Shown: positions 1-11,600 of the stretch, one piece after another
Numbering within the stretch: position 1 is the first letter of the stretch
Layout: each line of letters starts with the position of its first letter
Assembly: GCA_932294295.1 (NCBI GenBank)
Contig: OW028580.1
Location: 12,925,374-12,989,373, forward strand
DNA length: 64,000 bases
Reading direction: 5' to 3'
Source: Alitta virens
Taxonomy: Eukaryota > Annelida > Polychaeta > Phyllodocida > Nereididae
The notes under the pieces: model-generated
Told to the model about the DNA's origin: nothing
Databases searched by the model: none
What the model saw: only the letters and a program-made list of their open reading frames with translations
Program-made: the position numbers and the translations under genes

Positions 1-2070
1 AAGGAAGAACATGTCTGCTTTATTTTGGCATTAAAGATGGAAAGAAAGCAACATGCCAGTAGATGGTGTAATTTCACCAGGCATCAATCTCATTACGCGG
101 TGAGGTCAGTGACCCCAGTGGCATGGCTGACTTATTCTACAATAAGTTTAAGAACTTGTACAGCAGTGTGCCTTATGACTTCGATGAAATGGAGTACTTT
201 AAACAAGAATTAGCACATACCATGGACTATCAAAAGTCAGTAGCTTATGGATCTATTGTTTGTGTGAAAGACATTACGGAATTGTTAAGCAAACTTAAAG
301 CTGTAAAATATGGTGGGAAAAAAGGCTTATCATCTGACTGTATACGGGTGGGGGTATAGCTCAGTGGTAGCGCGCTGGGCTTCCAACCACTGGGTCCCGG
401 GTTTAATTCCCAGCCTATGTTGGATGGCTGTTTCATCCTTTGACTCATTGCCAAGGTCCCTACCTGTCCTAAATAGCCCATCAGGTGCAGAAATGCAGGA
501 CGTAAAGCCCTAATCCACCACCACCACTCATCTGACTGTATAATTCATGGAACACACAGACTTTTCATAATGCTGTCTTTGCTGTACAATGCTATGCTCA
601 TTCATGGCCATGTACCTTCACAAATTTTATTTGGAACAAGACTCCTATTCCAAAAAGCTGCGGCTCCACTCATGTGTCTGACAAGTATCATGCAATCACT
701 TTAAGCTGTGTTATAGGTAAAATTTTGGATCTAATAATTTTAAATAAGGAAGGCTCCAGCAGTATGACATCACAGTTTGCCTTTAAAGAGGGGCATTCGA
801 CCACACTATGTGCTGAAGTATTGAAACAGCGTCTCATTTCACCAATGGTGGAAGTCATGTCTGTTGTCTATGCACTTCTACTTGATATATTGAAGGCTTT
901 TGATCGTGTGGAATATGTAAGACTCTTTGAAACACTGAGAACTATAGGCACAAATTCTGTAATATAGATATGCCTCGTGAATATGTATACAAACCAGTCA
1001 TTGCATGTTTCATGGAATGGAAACATGTCAGCTGACTTCAATGCAAGTAATGGCGTGAAGCAAGGAGGAGTGTTATCTCCCATGATAATTTGCTGTCAGA
1101 GCTTCGGACTTCTTCTTATGGATGCCATGTTGGACCACACTTTATAGGGACAGTCGGATACACAGATGACCTTTGTATCCTTAGTCCCACAATATCTGGA
1201 CTACAACAAATGGTGGACATTTGCATGTCTTATGCTCAAGAACACTATATTGTTTTCAATGGTACAAAAAGCCACTTAATTAGGTTTTTTTGTACTTTCT
1301 GCCATGCTACCAAAGCAGAAATTACCATCACTGGGAGTGTGATAAGAAATGAACATTCAACGATTCACTTAGGACATATAGTGAGGTCGGATCTAAGGGA
1401 TGATATTGACAGTGTTTACCACAAATTTTATAAACAGTACAATATGTTTCGTACCCAGTTTGCTGGAGTACCATCAGCTGTAAAAAATCAGCTTTCTGTT
1501 TCTCACTGCTCCTCATTGTATGGGATACAAATTTGTGACATCAAAAGAGCAGAGAAAGTAGGGATTGCCTGGAGGAAGTGCCTCTGAGATGTATGGAAAC
1601 TTCCATGCAGAACACATTCATATTTACTACCTTTACTGGCGGACTCCTTTGTGCTCAAAACACATGCTGATAAACAAATTTGTCAAGATTGCATGTACTG
1701 CACTCCAACACCAGACTTATGTGATAAGGTTTCTATTTGAAGTGACTTCTGAGGTACCAAACTCTTGTTTTGCCAGGAACTTAGCTTATGTCAGCACTGA
1801 ATGTGAAGTAACCATCAACTCTCTGTGCCGTCAAATTGGTAACATTAATACAAAACGGGTTGTGCATAAATGCAACTCCTGCTGTGAAGCACAAGAAACA
1901 ACTGGCAAAGCTCAAACAATCAACGAACTGACAATGTGGCATGATGGACTAAAATTTTCAATTTTGAATATTTCTGAGATTATTTATTTATTGTAAATGA
2001 TCTTTGTTTAAATTAACCTTAAATCTATAGATCCTGACAATTGTACTAAATATAGTACGAATAAAGATAT
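1..2070 (+). mobile_element. LINE (non-LTR retrotransposon) reverse-transcriptase relic
   Basis: Three stretches of reverse transcriptase lie in order on the plus strand. The first, 123-344, ends in a KYGGKKGLSSD segment. The second, 545-966, contains the FKEGHSTTLCAEVL and LLDILKAFDRVEY segments. The third, 1090-1587, contains the active-site box at about 1156-1170. That box reads GYTDD where YADD is usual, so the alanine is replaced by threonine. A C-terminal WRKCL / WKLPCRTHS segment follows, crossed by a TGA around 1586. Several frameshifts and stops separate the blocks, so no intact protein is possible. The left end is cut by the window edge. A SINE at 345-527 interrupts the frame. The family is a common non-LTR type in marine invertebrates; I do not assign a clade. 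The 3' limit near 2070 is approximate. Confidence 0.85.
345..527 (+). mobile_element. tRNA-derived SINE (family A, copy 1) inserted in the LINE
   Basis: The 5' end is a tRNA-like head: GGGGGTATAGCTCAGTGGTA carries the A box, and GGTTTAATTCCCAGCC about 50 nt later the B box. A roughly 110-bp body follows, ending in GGACGTAAAGCCCTAATC and a short CCA-rich tail. The element is flanked by a perfect 15-bp target-site duplication, TCATCTGACTGTATA, at 330-344 and 528-542. Without the insert the LINE reading frame continues directly across the target site, so this is a clean nested insertion younger than the LINE. The same family recurs in reverse at 27037-27222 and 50211-50370. The head has lost a tRNA 3' acceptor half, so it is not a functional tRNA gene. 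Confidence 0.9.
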
Positions 2071-2084
2071 TAATATTAATCATA

Positions 2085-2509
2085 TATTTCATTAATTTTT
2101 TGTTTCCAATTTACAGTGTGAGTAAAAATGCTAAGTAAAGTGAGAATACCACAAGTATGACAATTTTTTTGGAATAGCTTGACAAATAAATGTTGACTTG
2201 AAGATCAGGACAACCTGTCACAACAGTTGCACTTGACATATAAAGTATGATCGTCCAGCAAAGAAAAATGACTTGATTCTCAATATCATTTTTTGTTAAT
2301 TATGGACAACATAAAATTGCAAAGGACACTAGGAATATTTCAAAATATTAAATTTCACTTTTTGAGGTTAGACCATATGTATACAATTCATCATTTTGAT
2401 CAGTTTATCTCGTTTATATATCTCTATTTATTAGTAAAACATCAATAAAATCATATCATAGATTATTTTTTGATAAATCTGAAAATGAACACTAATGTGC
2501 TATGTAGGT
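2085..2509 (+). repeat. Unclassified 425-bp interspersed repeat, copy 1
   Basis: This segment aligns over its whole length, in the same orientation, with 12847-13268. Shared landmarks include AATTTACAGTGTGAGT, ATAAATGTTGACTTGAAG, TTTTTGTTAATTATGGACAA and CTAATGTGCTATGTAGGT. No coding capacity or clear terminal inverted repeats are visible. It could be a MITE without obvious ends, a SINE body or an old duplication. It starts just after the decayed LINE 3' end. Confidence 0.8.
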
Positions 2510-2705
2510 TAGCTGTGATCACACTTAAGTATTTATGTTCTTTGAATATTGGATTACCACATGCTCAAAATGGAGCTGACTCAATTAACCAAACTGCTTT
2601 CTTTTGAATCTTAACTACTGAGTCAGTATAAATACCAGAAGCATTACCTGTATACTTCTGTTCAGTATGTTATAATTGTAGTAATTCATCATACTGTAAT
2701 ACAAT

Positions 2706-2926
2706 ATGTCAATGTCTCAATGTTACTGGGTCTGAAGCTTAGTCAGCTTATATACCACTGACCAACTGCCAGAGGCAGACGTAAAAATGAAATGATAAGG
2801 CTTGGATTCCACACCATGTTACACATTTATCCCATATATGGGGTCCTCATACTTGGCACCGTTGGGTAATATGGAGTTGGCGGATGTCTTAACTATTAGG
2901 TCACCCACCTGCATATTAGCATAAAA
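2706..2926 (-). mobile_element. SINE family B, internally deleted copy
   Basis: It shares the family-B core (GGTCTGAAGC, CCAGAGGCAGAC, ACACCATGTTACACATTTA) with copies near 26.1, 30.4, 32.3, 39.7 and 63.4 kb. The right end, read on the minus strand, is a tRNA-like A box (GGTGACCTAATAGTTAAGAC). The segment between core and head is shortened. No target-site duplication was identified. Confidence 0.7.
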
Positions 2927-3942
2927 TATATGATATGCTAATTGTAATGAACAGAGATACAAGTAAAATTTAAGAAAAATCCCAACAGAATATTTCAATT
3001 TTTGATTGAATGTGATTTTAGTTTAATATAATACTAAACTTTGACAATTTCTGTAGGACCACATACCACATGTAGGAATCTTTGGCTGTTCTTTCTTGGT
3101 CTGTTGATTGACCTTCATATTAAGAATTGACAACAACAATTCTAGCTCTGAGACTTGTGCCATTCAGGAAATATGCTAATCCAAATATGGCTCAAAATAT
3201 GGTTTTTGATTGATTTTCTGAAGTTTCTAAGGATCGAAATAGCAGAGGTAGATAGGCTTATATTCAAGAAACCTCTGCAGATTTATTTCCTGTAAAATAT
3301 CAATTTTAAACGTGTTTCTGAACAGTCCAGTCTTTTTTTTCTTGCAGCATCTTTTTGAAGAATACTAAGCCGCTGCTCGAGTGTGAACAGATTCAATTAA
3401 AATAAAAGCAATAACTTAAGAAAATACTTTTTTTAGGTCTTTCAAAGAGCTTTCATTTTGCTAAAGGCATCATAGAAGATCCAGAGCTTGAAATGTCTGA
3501 TATCAGATTACTACAGGTGGAGATCGTGTCATTATACTTCATAAATGGAGTGTATTGCTGGTGAGTCAACGGACTGTGATTGAACTAACAAGATCCATTA
3601 AAGGACTGTCAAAGTAAAACATTAGAACCAGAGTGTCCCACATTAAGAAACAGGCCATGTACTTGTGGCCGGGCACAGTAGGATTGTAAATAACTGCTAG
3701 AAGTGCGACGAACAGAAACGGTTGCCTTAGCTTTTATACAAAAGGATGTGTAAGCAACAAACAGACAAGGCTAAATATAGAGAGGAATACTCACACCTCA
3801 GTGGATTACAAGGGCTTTTAGAACTGGCTGAGAGTGGTCATTCAATAGCCCAGATAGTGGAGATTCCCACAAATAGAATAGATAATAAACCAATAAAGTA
3901 TCTGCCTAACTCAACCTATCTTAATCTTCCTATATTAAGGTA
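2927..3942. other. Gene-free AT-rich stretch
   Basis: I see no coding exon, repeat family or structured RNA here. The part after about 3340 may be the decayed 5' region of the LINE that follows, but no frame supports this until about 3943. Confidence 0.5.
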
Positions 3943-5340
3943 GTAATGCTAGTCATGAGTCATGTTCAGTTACCACAATTGTACATAGCATTTCGAGAGA
4001 CCCCCTTAATGAATATGTTAGTCCCACTACAAGTAACAATATTCCAAGTCATGTCTCAGATGCAACAGACAGCTCAGAATTGTATAATAACCAACTACCA
4101 TGTAATCCAAACACTGTGATAAGCTCAGATGACCCATATGATGAATTGATAGCTTTCTGTAAGAAAAATGCCAAAAAATTAATCTTCTCTCATCTCAATG
4201 TCAATAGTCTGTCTAGTAAGTTTGTTGAAATTCACGAAATTTTAACGAAATGTGTATCCAACATGTTCTTTCTATTAGAGACTAAACTTGATGACTCTTA
4301 CCCATATGGACAATTTGAAATTGATACTTTTGTAACTCTTAGAATAGACAGAAATGCCCATGGTGGTGGCCTGCTATGTTATGTTAGACAAATAATACCT
4401 CATAAAAGTAGACCTGACTCACCTGTAAATGACACTACAACCAAAAAGAAACTGAAGTCACTACAAACAAACAAGGCCAGTGGTTTTGATAACATTCCTC
4501 CAAAGTTTCTCAAGATAGGTGCAAAAAATACAGTCTGAATCTGTTGTTAAGCTGTTAGGTATCAACATTGACAACAAACTAAATTTTGATCAATTATCAG
4601 CAGAAAGGCAGCAAAACGAATTAATGCACTCCAAAGATTATGCAAACACATTGATTACACAAGTAAACTCAGAATATATTAATCATTTATCTCGTCTAAT
4701 TTTGTCTATTGTACAGTTGTATGTAATACTTTCACTATAGGACAAAACCAGCAACTTGAGAAACTAAATGAAAGTGCAATACGATTAGTTTGCAATGATT
4801 ATGATAGCCGATACAACCACCTGTAAAGAACATGTATAAAAAATGCTTTATGTAACAAGGAAAACTAGTCTAGCGGAATTTGTTTACAAAATACTCCATG
4901 ACATGGCAAAACCTATCACAAGTTCATTCCTCACTAGGCAGATTACGCCATATGAGATGAGAGATTATCTTAAGCTAGTGAAATCCTGTTTACAACACTA
5001 TGCAATATGGTTTCAGATCTATTATATATCAAGGTGCTTTGATTTGGAGTTCCTTACCTGTTGAACTAAAACAAGTAGATGATTTAGCTAAGTTCAAAGA
5101 TTTATTAAGACGTAATTCCTTAGAAAGGTGTAATTGTGGATCATGTATAATCTGTCAGCAAAATAATTTATGATAATTGAGTAGTTAGGTCATAATCTCA
5201 TTCTAATCATCTGTATATATATCTTCTTTCATTGTTATTGTTATTTTTACCAGTCGGCTAAAAGCTTTATAGCTTATGTTTTATTGTTTTGTCTTGCACC
5301 TCCAACTAAATAAATTTTTATCTTATCTTATCTTATTATC
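3943..5340 (+). mobile_element. Internally deleted LINE (endonuclease + RT fragments)
   Basis: An open frame from about 3943 to 4538 encodes an apurinic-type endonuclease N-terminus, with LIFSHLNVNSLSSKFVEI and LETKLDDSYP motifs and an R-DRN-HGGGLL block. It then jumps to the RT segment LQTNKASGFDNIPPKFLKIG at about 4460-4520. After a frame change it jumps to the later segment VKLLGINIDNKLNF at about 4546-4590. The endonuclease C-terminus and the RT core, including the YADD box, are therefore missing. Further decayed C-terminal sequence extends to about 5064. The element ends with tandem ATCTT units at 5318-5340, a typical LINE 3' tail. It is non-autonomous and dead. Confidence 0.8.
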
Positions 5341-5439
5341 TCACATCATGATTCCTTTATCAGAGTTCTAGATATTAAATATATTTATCTATTCTAACAA
5401 ATATTTTAAATATTTATCTATTCTAGATTTAGTTTAGAG

Positions 5440-5445
5440 TTTATT
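5440..5445 (-). promoter_or_regulatory. Candidate polyadenylation signal for the receptor gene
   Basis: AATAAA on the minus strand, about 200 nt beyond the receptor stop codon. The rest of 5341-5644 shows only AT-rich putative 3' UTR. Position and sequence fit, but AATAAA is common by chance in this AT-rich DNA. Confidence 0.3.
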
Positions 5446-5644
5446 TGTATTAAACTGTGTTTTGTTGTAAAATTCCTTATTTTTTAAATGATATAAAAAC
5501 TGTAAATTTTGACTTTGTGGTTGATTGCTGTTGATCCATGACAATGATAACACAACACTTCAATGTCAAACTTGTTTTAATTAATTTATACAAAGAGTGT
5601 TATATTGTGGTCTGCTCATAAGCAGCATCATGTTAAAGTAAATG

Positions 5645-8600
5645 TCATCTAAACAAAATAGCTTTTGCAGTTGTCCAAAAATGTCTGGTTGACATTCCAA
5701 AGAGAACTGGAAAGCAAACTGGCATCAAGGTGTAATGCGAATAAAAAAAAAACACATGCACAGAATCAATGCTAGAAAAGTCATATTCGTGAAAAATCCC
5801 CAGTGCTAATGAAATAGTTATAACAAGTGTGTACAAGTACATTCGCCGTTTCAATAGCCTTTCTGAACGGGTTTCTTTACGGTGACATGCTTTTCTAGAT
5901 TTCATGATATGTCTTTGTGAGGCATAAATGATTCCGATTATAGAGAAAGATAATAGTCCATTTGCAGTCATAAGTAATGTTTTTTCAGTGTCACCAAACT
6001 GAAGCAAACACAGTGCATTAGGAAGTTTATTTTCATTAAAAGCAAGTCCCGAGCCACTATAGATCGCAGTGGCTATTACCAAAATTACTAAATAATGCCT
6101 GTTAGACCATTGTCTGTCTGCCTGCATAGCGTATTTTAATACCACTAGCAGTTTAAGAAAGAACAGCATTGTACAAGTTAGGTAAAAGAAATTTCCAGCA
6201 TAAATTGTTAAAGCCATTAATTTGCATTCTATCTTTTGAGAATTGTTGAAATTTATGGAAGGTGAGTTACTGGCAGCTTGGTGCCAAAGATGAAAAACCA
6301 TCACAATAACTGATATCACCAAGCCAGCAAAGATTGTTAATTGTAGAAATATCTGGTATTTTTTCACCCAGTAATGCGAGTATGCTGTAATACAATTTAT
6401 TACACTGATTAGGATTATATAAATAGGTACCATCCAAGTATTTTGAGGGTAAATAATTGGACAAATGGCTCGCAGTTTTGTTAAGCTAATGTTTTCACAA
6501 ATAAGAATGATGCCACTGCCTTCCAGGCAACAAAAATGTATGTTGTTTGAGTAGAACTTACTCAAATGAACAGTTTGTAAAATGTTCCTTGAGGCAGATC
6601 TGAGTTTAGAGCTACTAAATTTGAGTGTTCTTAGTGACTTTAGATCAGTTAAAATGACTGGTGTAAAATGGGTAACCTGTGTGTTGGACAAATCTAATGA
6701 TTTAAGAGATGTTAAAGTACAGAATGAGCATCCTTCTATCTGGTATATTTTTGAATTTGCCAAATTAAGTCTCAGCAACTTCGAGAACATCTTGAATGTT
6801 TCAGTCTTAATTTGGTACAAATCAGAATTCTGGAAATCCAGATACTTTAGATTGTCCATTCTCACTTCAGCTGATGAGAAATCTACCAATGGGTTATGGC
6901 TAATATCTAATTTAACAATTTGTGGTATGATTATTTTCTGAAACTCTGCAACAATCCTTATGTTGCAATTTGATAAATTTACAAGCCATGCCTTTTGTAA
7001 AGTAATATGCCAATTATTGTGCTTTGCTGCATCAAACCTAAATGCTCCAATTGCAAGGTAACTGTCATTCAGACTGAATGGTTTGGTACATGAGATTGCC
7101 CTACCAAGGCATTTACATCCCGATGGACAAATAGATTCCGTGCAAAATGTTTCATCATCTCCAGAAAGTGGACAATGTAGGACACCGTCACATATTTCAC
7201 TTGGGTGCACGCAAATCCTTTCTTTAGTGCATCGTAACATTCTGGGACACGTCCATGTTGTGCAGTTGATCTCGTCATCACCATGTGGACATTCCGGAAT
7301 CCCATTACACACCAACCTAAATGGAATACACGCATCCTTGCTCGCACAAATGAATTTATCATGGCATATAAACTCTTGAAGAATTACCTGATTGCACTCT
7401 TGAAATTGCCAGCTATTTTTACAAGGTAACTCATTCCCTTCAAAATCTTTATCCCTGGTGCATAAATATTTTCTTGGAAAACATTCTGTTGATTCATACG
7501 GACATATGTATTGCACAAAATCAATATCTTGTGATAGGAGGCTGTCATTTAGGGCATCATGCTCTACCAAAGATGTTTACACCAACAAATTTAAAATGTT
7601 AGACTTGGTGGTTATGCATTCATGTTTCTGCCTTTCTACAATAAGTGGACTCCAATTTGAGGAATATTTTCCATGATCAGGACATTCTTGTTCATCTTCA
7701 CCATTTTCACAGTCAATCGTAAGATCGCAAACCCTTGAAATGGCAATGCAATTTCCATCACCACATTTGAAATGTAATGCTTTATACAACAGATTAATGC
7801 ATGAGTCTGTACAGTTTAACTCATCACTGGCATCCAAACAATGCGGATAGTTGTCACAAAAGTATACTTCTGGAATGCACTCTCCATTTTTACAAGGAGA
7901 ATATCCCTTAATACAGCTTTCTGTTGTTGTGATTGGTGACTGATGACAAACCACTCTATATTTTATATCAGATGGTGAATGCAATGGAAACTCAAGTGTA
8001 TCAATTACAGGCTGAAATATATGAAGACTTAGACTCAAAAACCCAGTATTGATACCAACAAGATCCTGTCCTAGTTGATAAAGAACAACTTTATAAACAC
8101 CTGATGTTAAAAACATAGGTAAGTTCTGTGCAATTCTCATGTCAGCCTTTTGCACACTGTCTATGGATGTAAAGATACCTCCAATTCGATTACAAGTATT
8201 TACAAGGTCATATTGGTTTAACATATTTAACAAAGTGTTGATGGATATCCTTTCTACCCTGAGGCATTCAGAGCCATCAAAATGCCATCCATGCCTGCAA
8301 TATTTATCTGCCTTGCGAGTATCAATGGTTTCATTTGGGTGATTGTCTTTATCTTCAACAACTGGATATTCACAGATAAATGTTACATTGTCAAATACAT
8401 TCAAGCAATCTATAAATATCCATGTTTCTGTAGATGGCATAAGTGCAAGACAATCCTGACCTGTTCTTCTGTCACTCTGTCTCATGAGAGTTAACATATA
8501 TTCGAACTGAGAATACTGTTTATCAGAGGTATCTGGGCATTCTTGAGACACATTGTATGCCAGCTCTCTCATTCTGTTGTGTTTGTGCATTCGATGATAA

Positions 8601-11600
8601 GTTAAAGTCATTCCATCCATCCATTTTCTAACCTATGGTGGTAAAATACAAAAAACGTATTAAAAACGATTGCAGAAAATATGGCATATGCTCACTTAAA
8701 ATCCTAAACTTAGACTCCTCAATATATTCTCCATGTGGAGAAACTGAGCAGTTTCACCAGAAAACATAGTTTGCAGATTAAATACCCGCAAAAGCTTGCA
8801 ATGCTGCTCACAAGTAACCACTTAATTTATGGAAAAAAGCTTGCCAATATATTTAGCTGACTGAAAGATGTCTCTCAGACAGCTAAATTGTGATCAAATA
8901 TTGACATAATCAAACCAACCTGATCAATTGTGGACAGATAGACAGACTTAAGGTCCCACACTCATATGCATGGCAAGTTGACCATGGATAAAGGTTCTAA
9001 GACCACTAGTCTTGTCCAACAAAAGATCAACAACAGCGTAAAGTTTACAGATTTATTCCAACAGGAATTACCACACAATGCATATCATACATGAGCCTAG
9101 ACTATAGAGTAAAGAGTCTCAAATGGAATCCAGTATCCAAAGGGACTGGCAAGGTGTGTTCTGGACTTGGAATAACCGGGGTTATTCCAAGTGGATTGTA
9201 AGATGTCTCACAAGTAAGTTGGAGAAGGCCATTGGGTCACTCTGAATGTTTAGAGGTCTCTGTCCCTGCTCATCGGATCCAGGGGGTTTTTGTGCCCTCA
9301 AAGGTGTGGCTAGCCCAACAGCCTATCACAGAGCAGCATCAGTGCTGCCTCTAGTGGCAAACCCATCAGTCTGTGACTCATGGTTGATGAGTCAACATCA
9401 GAACCTCCACACATATCAAATTTCATGACACTTTTCAACATAATTTGACTGTTGTCCTCAGTAGCCATATGTAGCCATACGTACCCAGTGTTCATCCAAA
9501 TATACTCACCATCTACTCGCGTCCACTCATGGACGCTCGTAAAACGATCTGCAGACGTCCGTCGCACGCCCGTCGTCTTCGGTGCGAGCAATCTAGATAT
9601 CTACGAGTGCCTACGAGTGCCTCATGTATGCTTGGCGACGGACGTCCGGCGAGCATTTTACAGACGTTCGGTGAGCGTTTTACGGACGTCTGACAAGTGA
9701 TCTACGATTGCCCCACGTTAGCTCGTACAAAGAAGTTATACATGATTAACAGAGCCACGAGTGAGCACATGTAGCCAATTTTTGTACGTGGTCATACGTA
9801 GTTCTTATACATGATAGTGTGAACGCCTCTTAAGAGTTCAGTTAAGCAATAAACAAGGCGTTTTCTAACACCCTTTTACAACAACACTAGTCTATATTTT
9901 CCTTGGTCCTCGTTAATGCTGAGCTAGGCTGACAAGCCACTTTGCCTGTTCATCATATATGTTTATATTTTCTTTTGTTTGTGTGACACAAATAACCATA
10001 TGAGAAGCATAATAAGTGAAAAAATGTTATATACCTTGCCTTCTGACTTAAGGCCAAGAAACATGACAAATGTTGTTCTGAAGACCTTTGCTGCATTGAT
10101 GGACCTTTCTCTTTTACGCTCGAAGTTCTTCATGATGAAAACTTTAGGGGATTGTAGTGTCATTTCCCATTCATCATCATTGTTCACTGACCACAAGTAA
10201 CCTCCTCTTTGCTGGCATATGTCATTTGCTGTCACCCATGATCCAGAGAAGTCTGAGTTAATATCAAAGCATGTTTCTCTACTTCTATATTGATTTGACA
10301 TGGTTTCAGTAAAATTATCTTTGCTGTGCGTCAAAAAATATGGGGCAGCAAGATATGTTGAGAGAATTCTTGACTCAAAAATTGATAATGCTATAAGTGT
10401 CAGGGATATATTTTGATGTTTTTCAGTTTTGAGAGATATGGATAAAAACTGGCCATAACTCTTCCAAACCAATGGCATTTGTTGGGACGTAAATTGAAAT
10501 GTAAGTGGTTCATCATTGCTATATACCTCATCCTTGACATTCATTTCCAGAAAGGTTTCTGAAGGAGTTTGGTTATGATTGTGATGTTGTCCTTCGATAA
10601 AAGCAACAATGAGGAAATGATTAAAATATTCTTGAATGTTTTCTATTTCCTTAGAAAAAAGTAGTTTAAAAGCATATGGTCCATTCATGCTTTGTAAGGG
10701 TATTTGAAATTTGAAACATATTCCAACAAACTCAAGCATGTCTTGTGTCACTAGTGCAGGATTCATGAAGATGTGTTCACAGACACTGTTTTTATGAATC
10801 TCAGCAACAATATGCATAACAGCCTTGCGAAAAATTGTAAATCGCACAGCAAACTTTAAAGCAAAGGATACTTGGCTAAATGAGAATTCCAAAATTGGGG
10901 AATCAATTACATTAATCTTTGAATAAGTTTGATAAGGTACAGAAGGTCTGCTGCTCAGCAAGTTTTCATCATAAACATATCTATGTACAGTTTGATATTC
11001 AACACTATACAATGGCTGTCCTAGGACAACCCATTCACAACTGTCATCATAAGTGACCACTTCATTAATTACCATAGGTGTGACAAGACAATGACTCTTA
11101 AGTTGTATGTGTACATGTTCCATACAATAAATTCTATAGTTAGTCCTCACTGGTCTTACTATTGCTGTAAATTAAATAAATGATATGAAATCACATAGAA
11201 CACATGGGTTAATTATTCCATTGCATGTCAAATGTTCCTGGAGAAAGACTATTTTACCACTTTGCGAATATGACAGTCCATAGTGGTATATAATGATAGC
11301 GACTTGATTTATAAGTGATGGTAATGCAACATTAGTTAACAGTTGGGCATTAACTGTTGAGCACAATGGACCAATTTGAGTGAAGCCTAGAGAATCGAGT
11401 ACAACTTCATTCTTTATAACCAGCCCACCATACTGACACATGTATCCCTGTGCTCCAAAAGATGACGGGTTAACAAATAATTTATAATTCAGGCTGAGTT
11501 CACTTGTTTCACGCATCACTATCATCCTCTGATATTCAGTAACTGAGGTATTCTCAAAATTCCATGAAATCCAAAAGGCCTCATTTATGGGAAGTTCAAG

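Larger units (their letters stand above)
8633..10034 (-). other. Intron of the receptor gene
   Basis: This phase-0 intron of 1,402 nt has a strong donor (AAG|GTATAT) and an acceptor ending CCATAG. It contains a 26-bp perfect palindrome at 9166-9191 and a CpG-rich mobile-element fragment at about 9450-9838. Its presence shows that the locus is not a processed retrocopy. Confidence 0.85.

Noticed and set aside
345..417. Possible functional tRNA gene (A and B boxes present)
   Set aside because: The acceptor stem is not completed by a matching 3' half, and the sequence continues into a body shared with two other dispersed copies with target-site duplications. It is a SINE head.
4080..4538. 152-codon frame as a host endonuclease gene
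   Set aside because: The endonuclease block is joined to RT fragments and a LINE-type ATCTT tail, so it belongs to a deleted retrotransposon.
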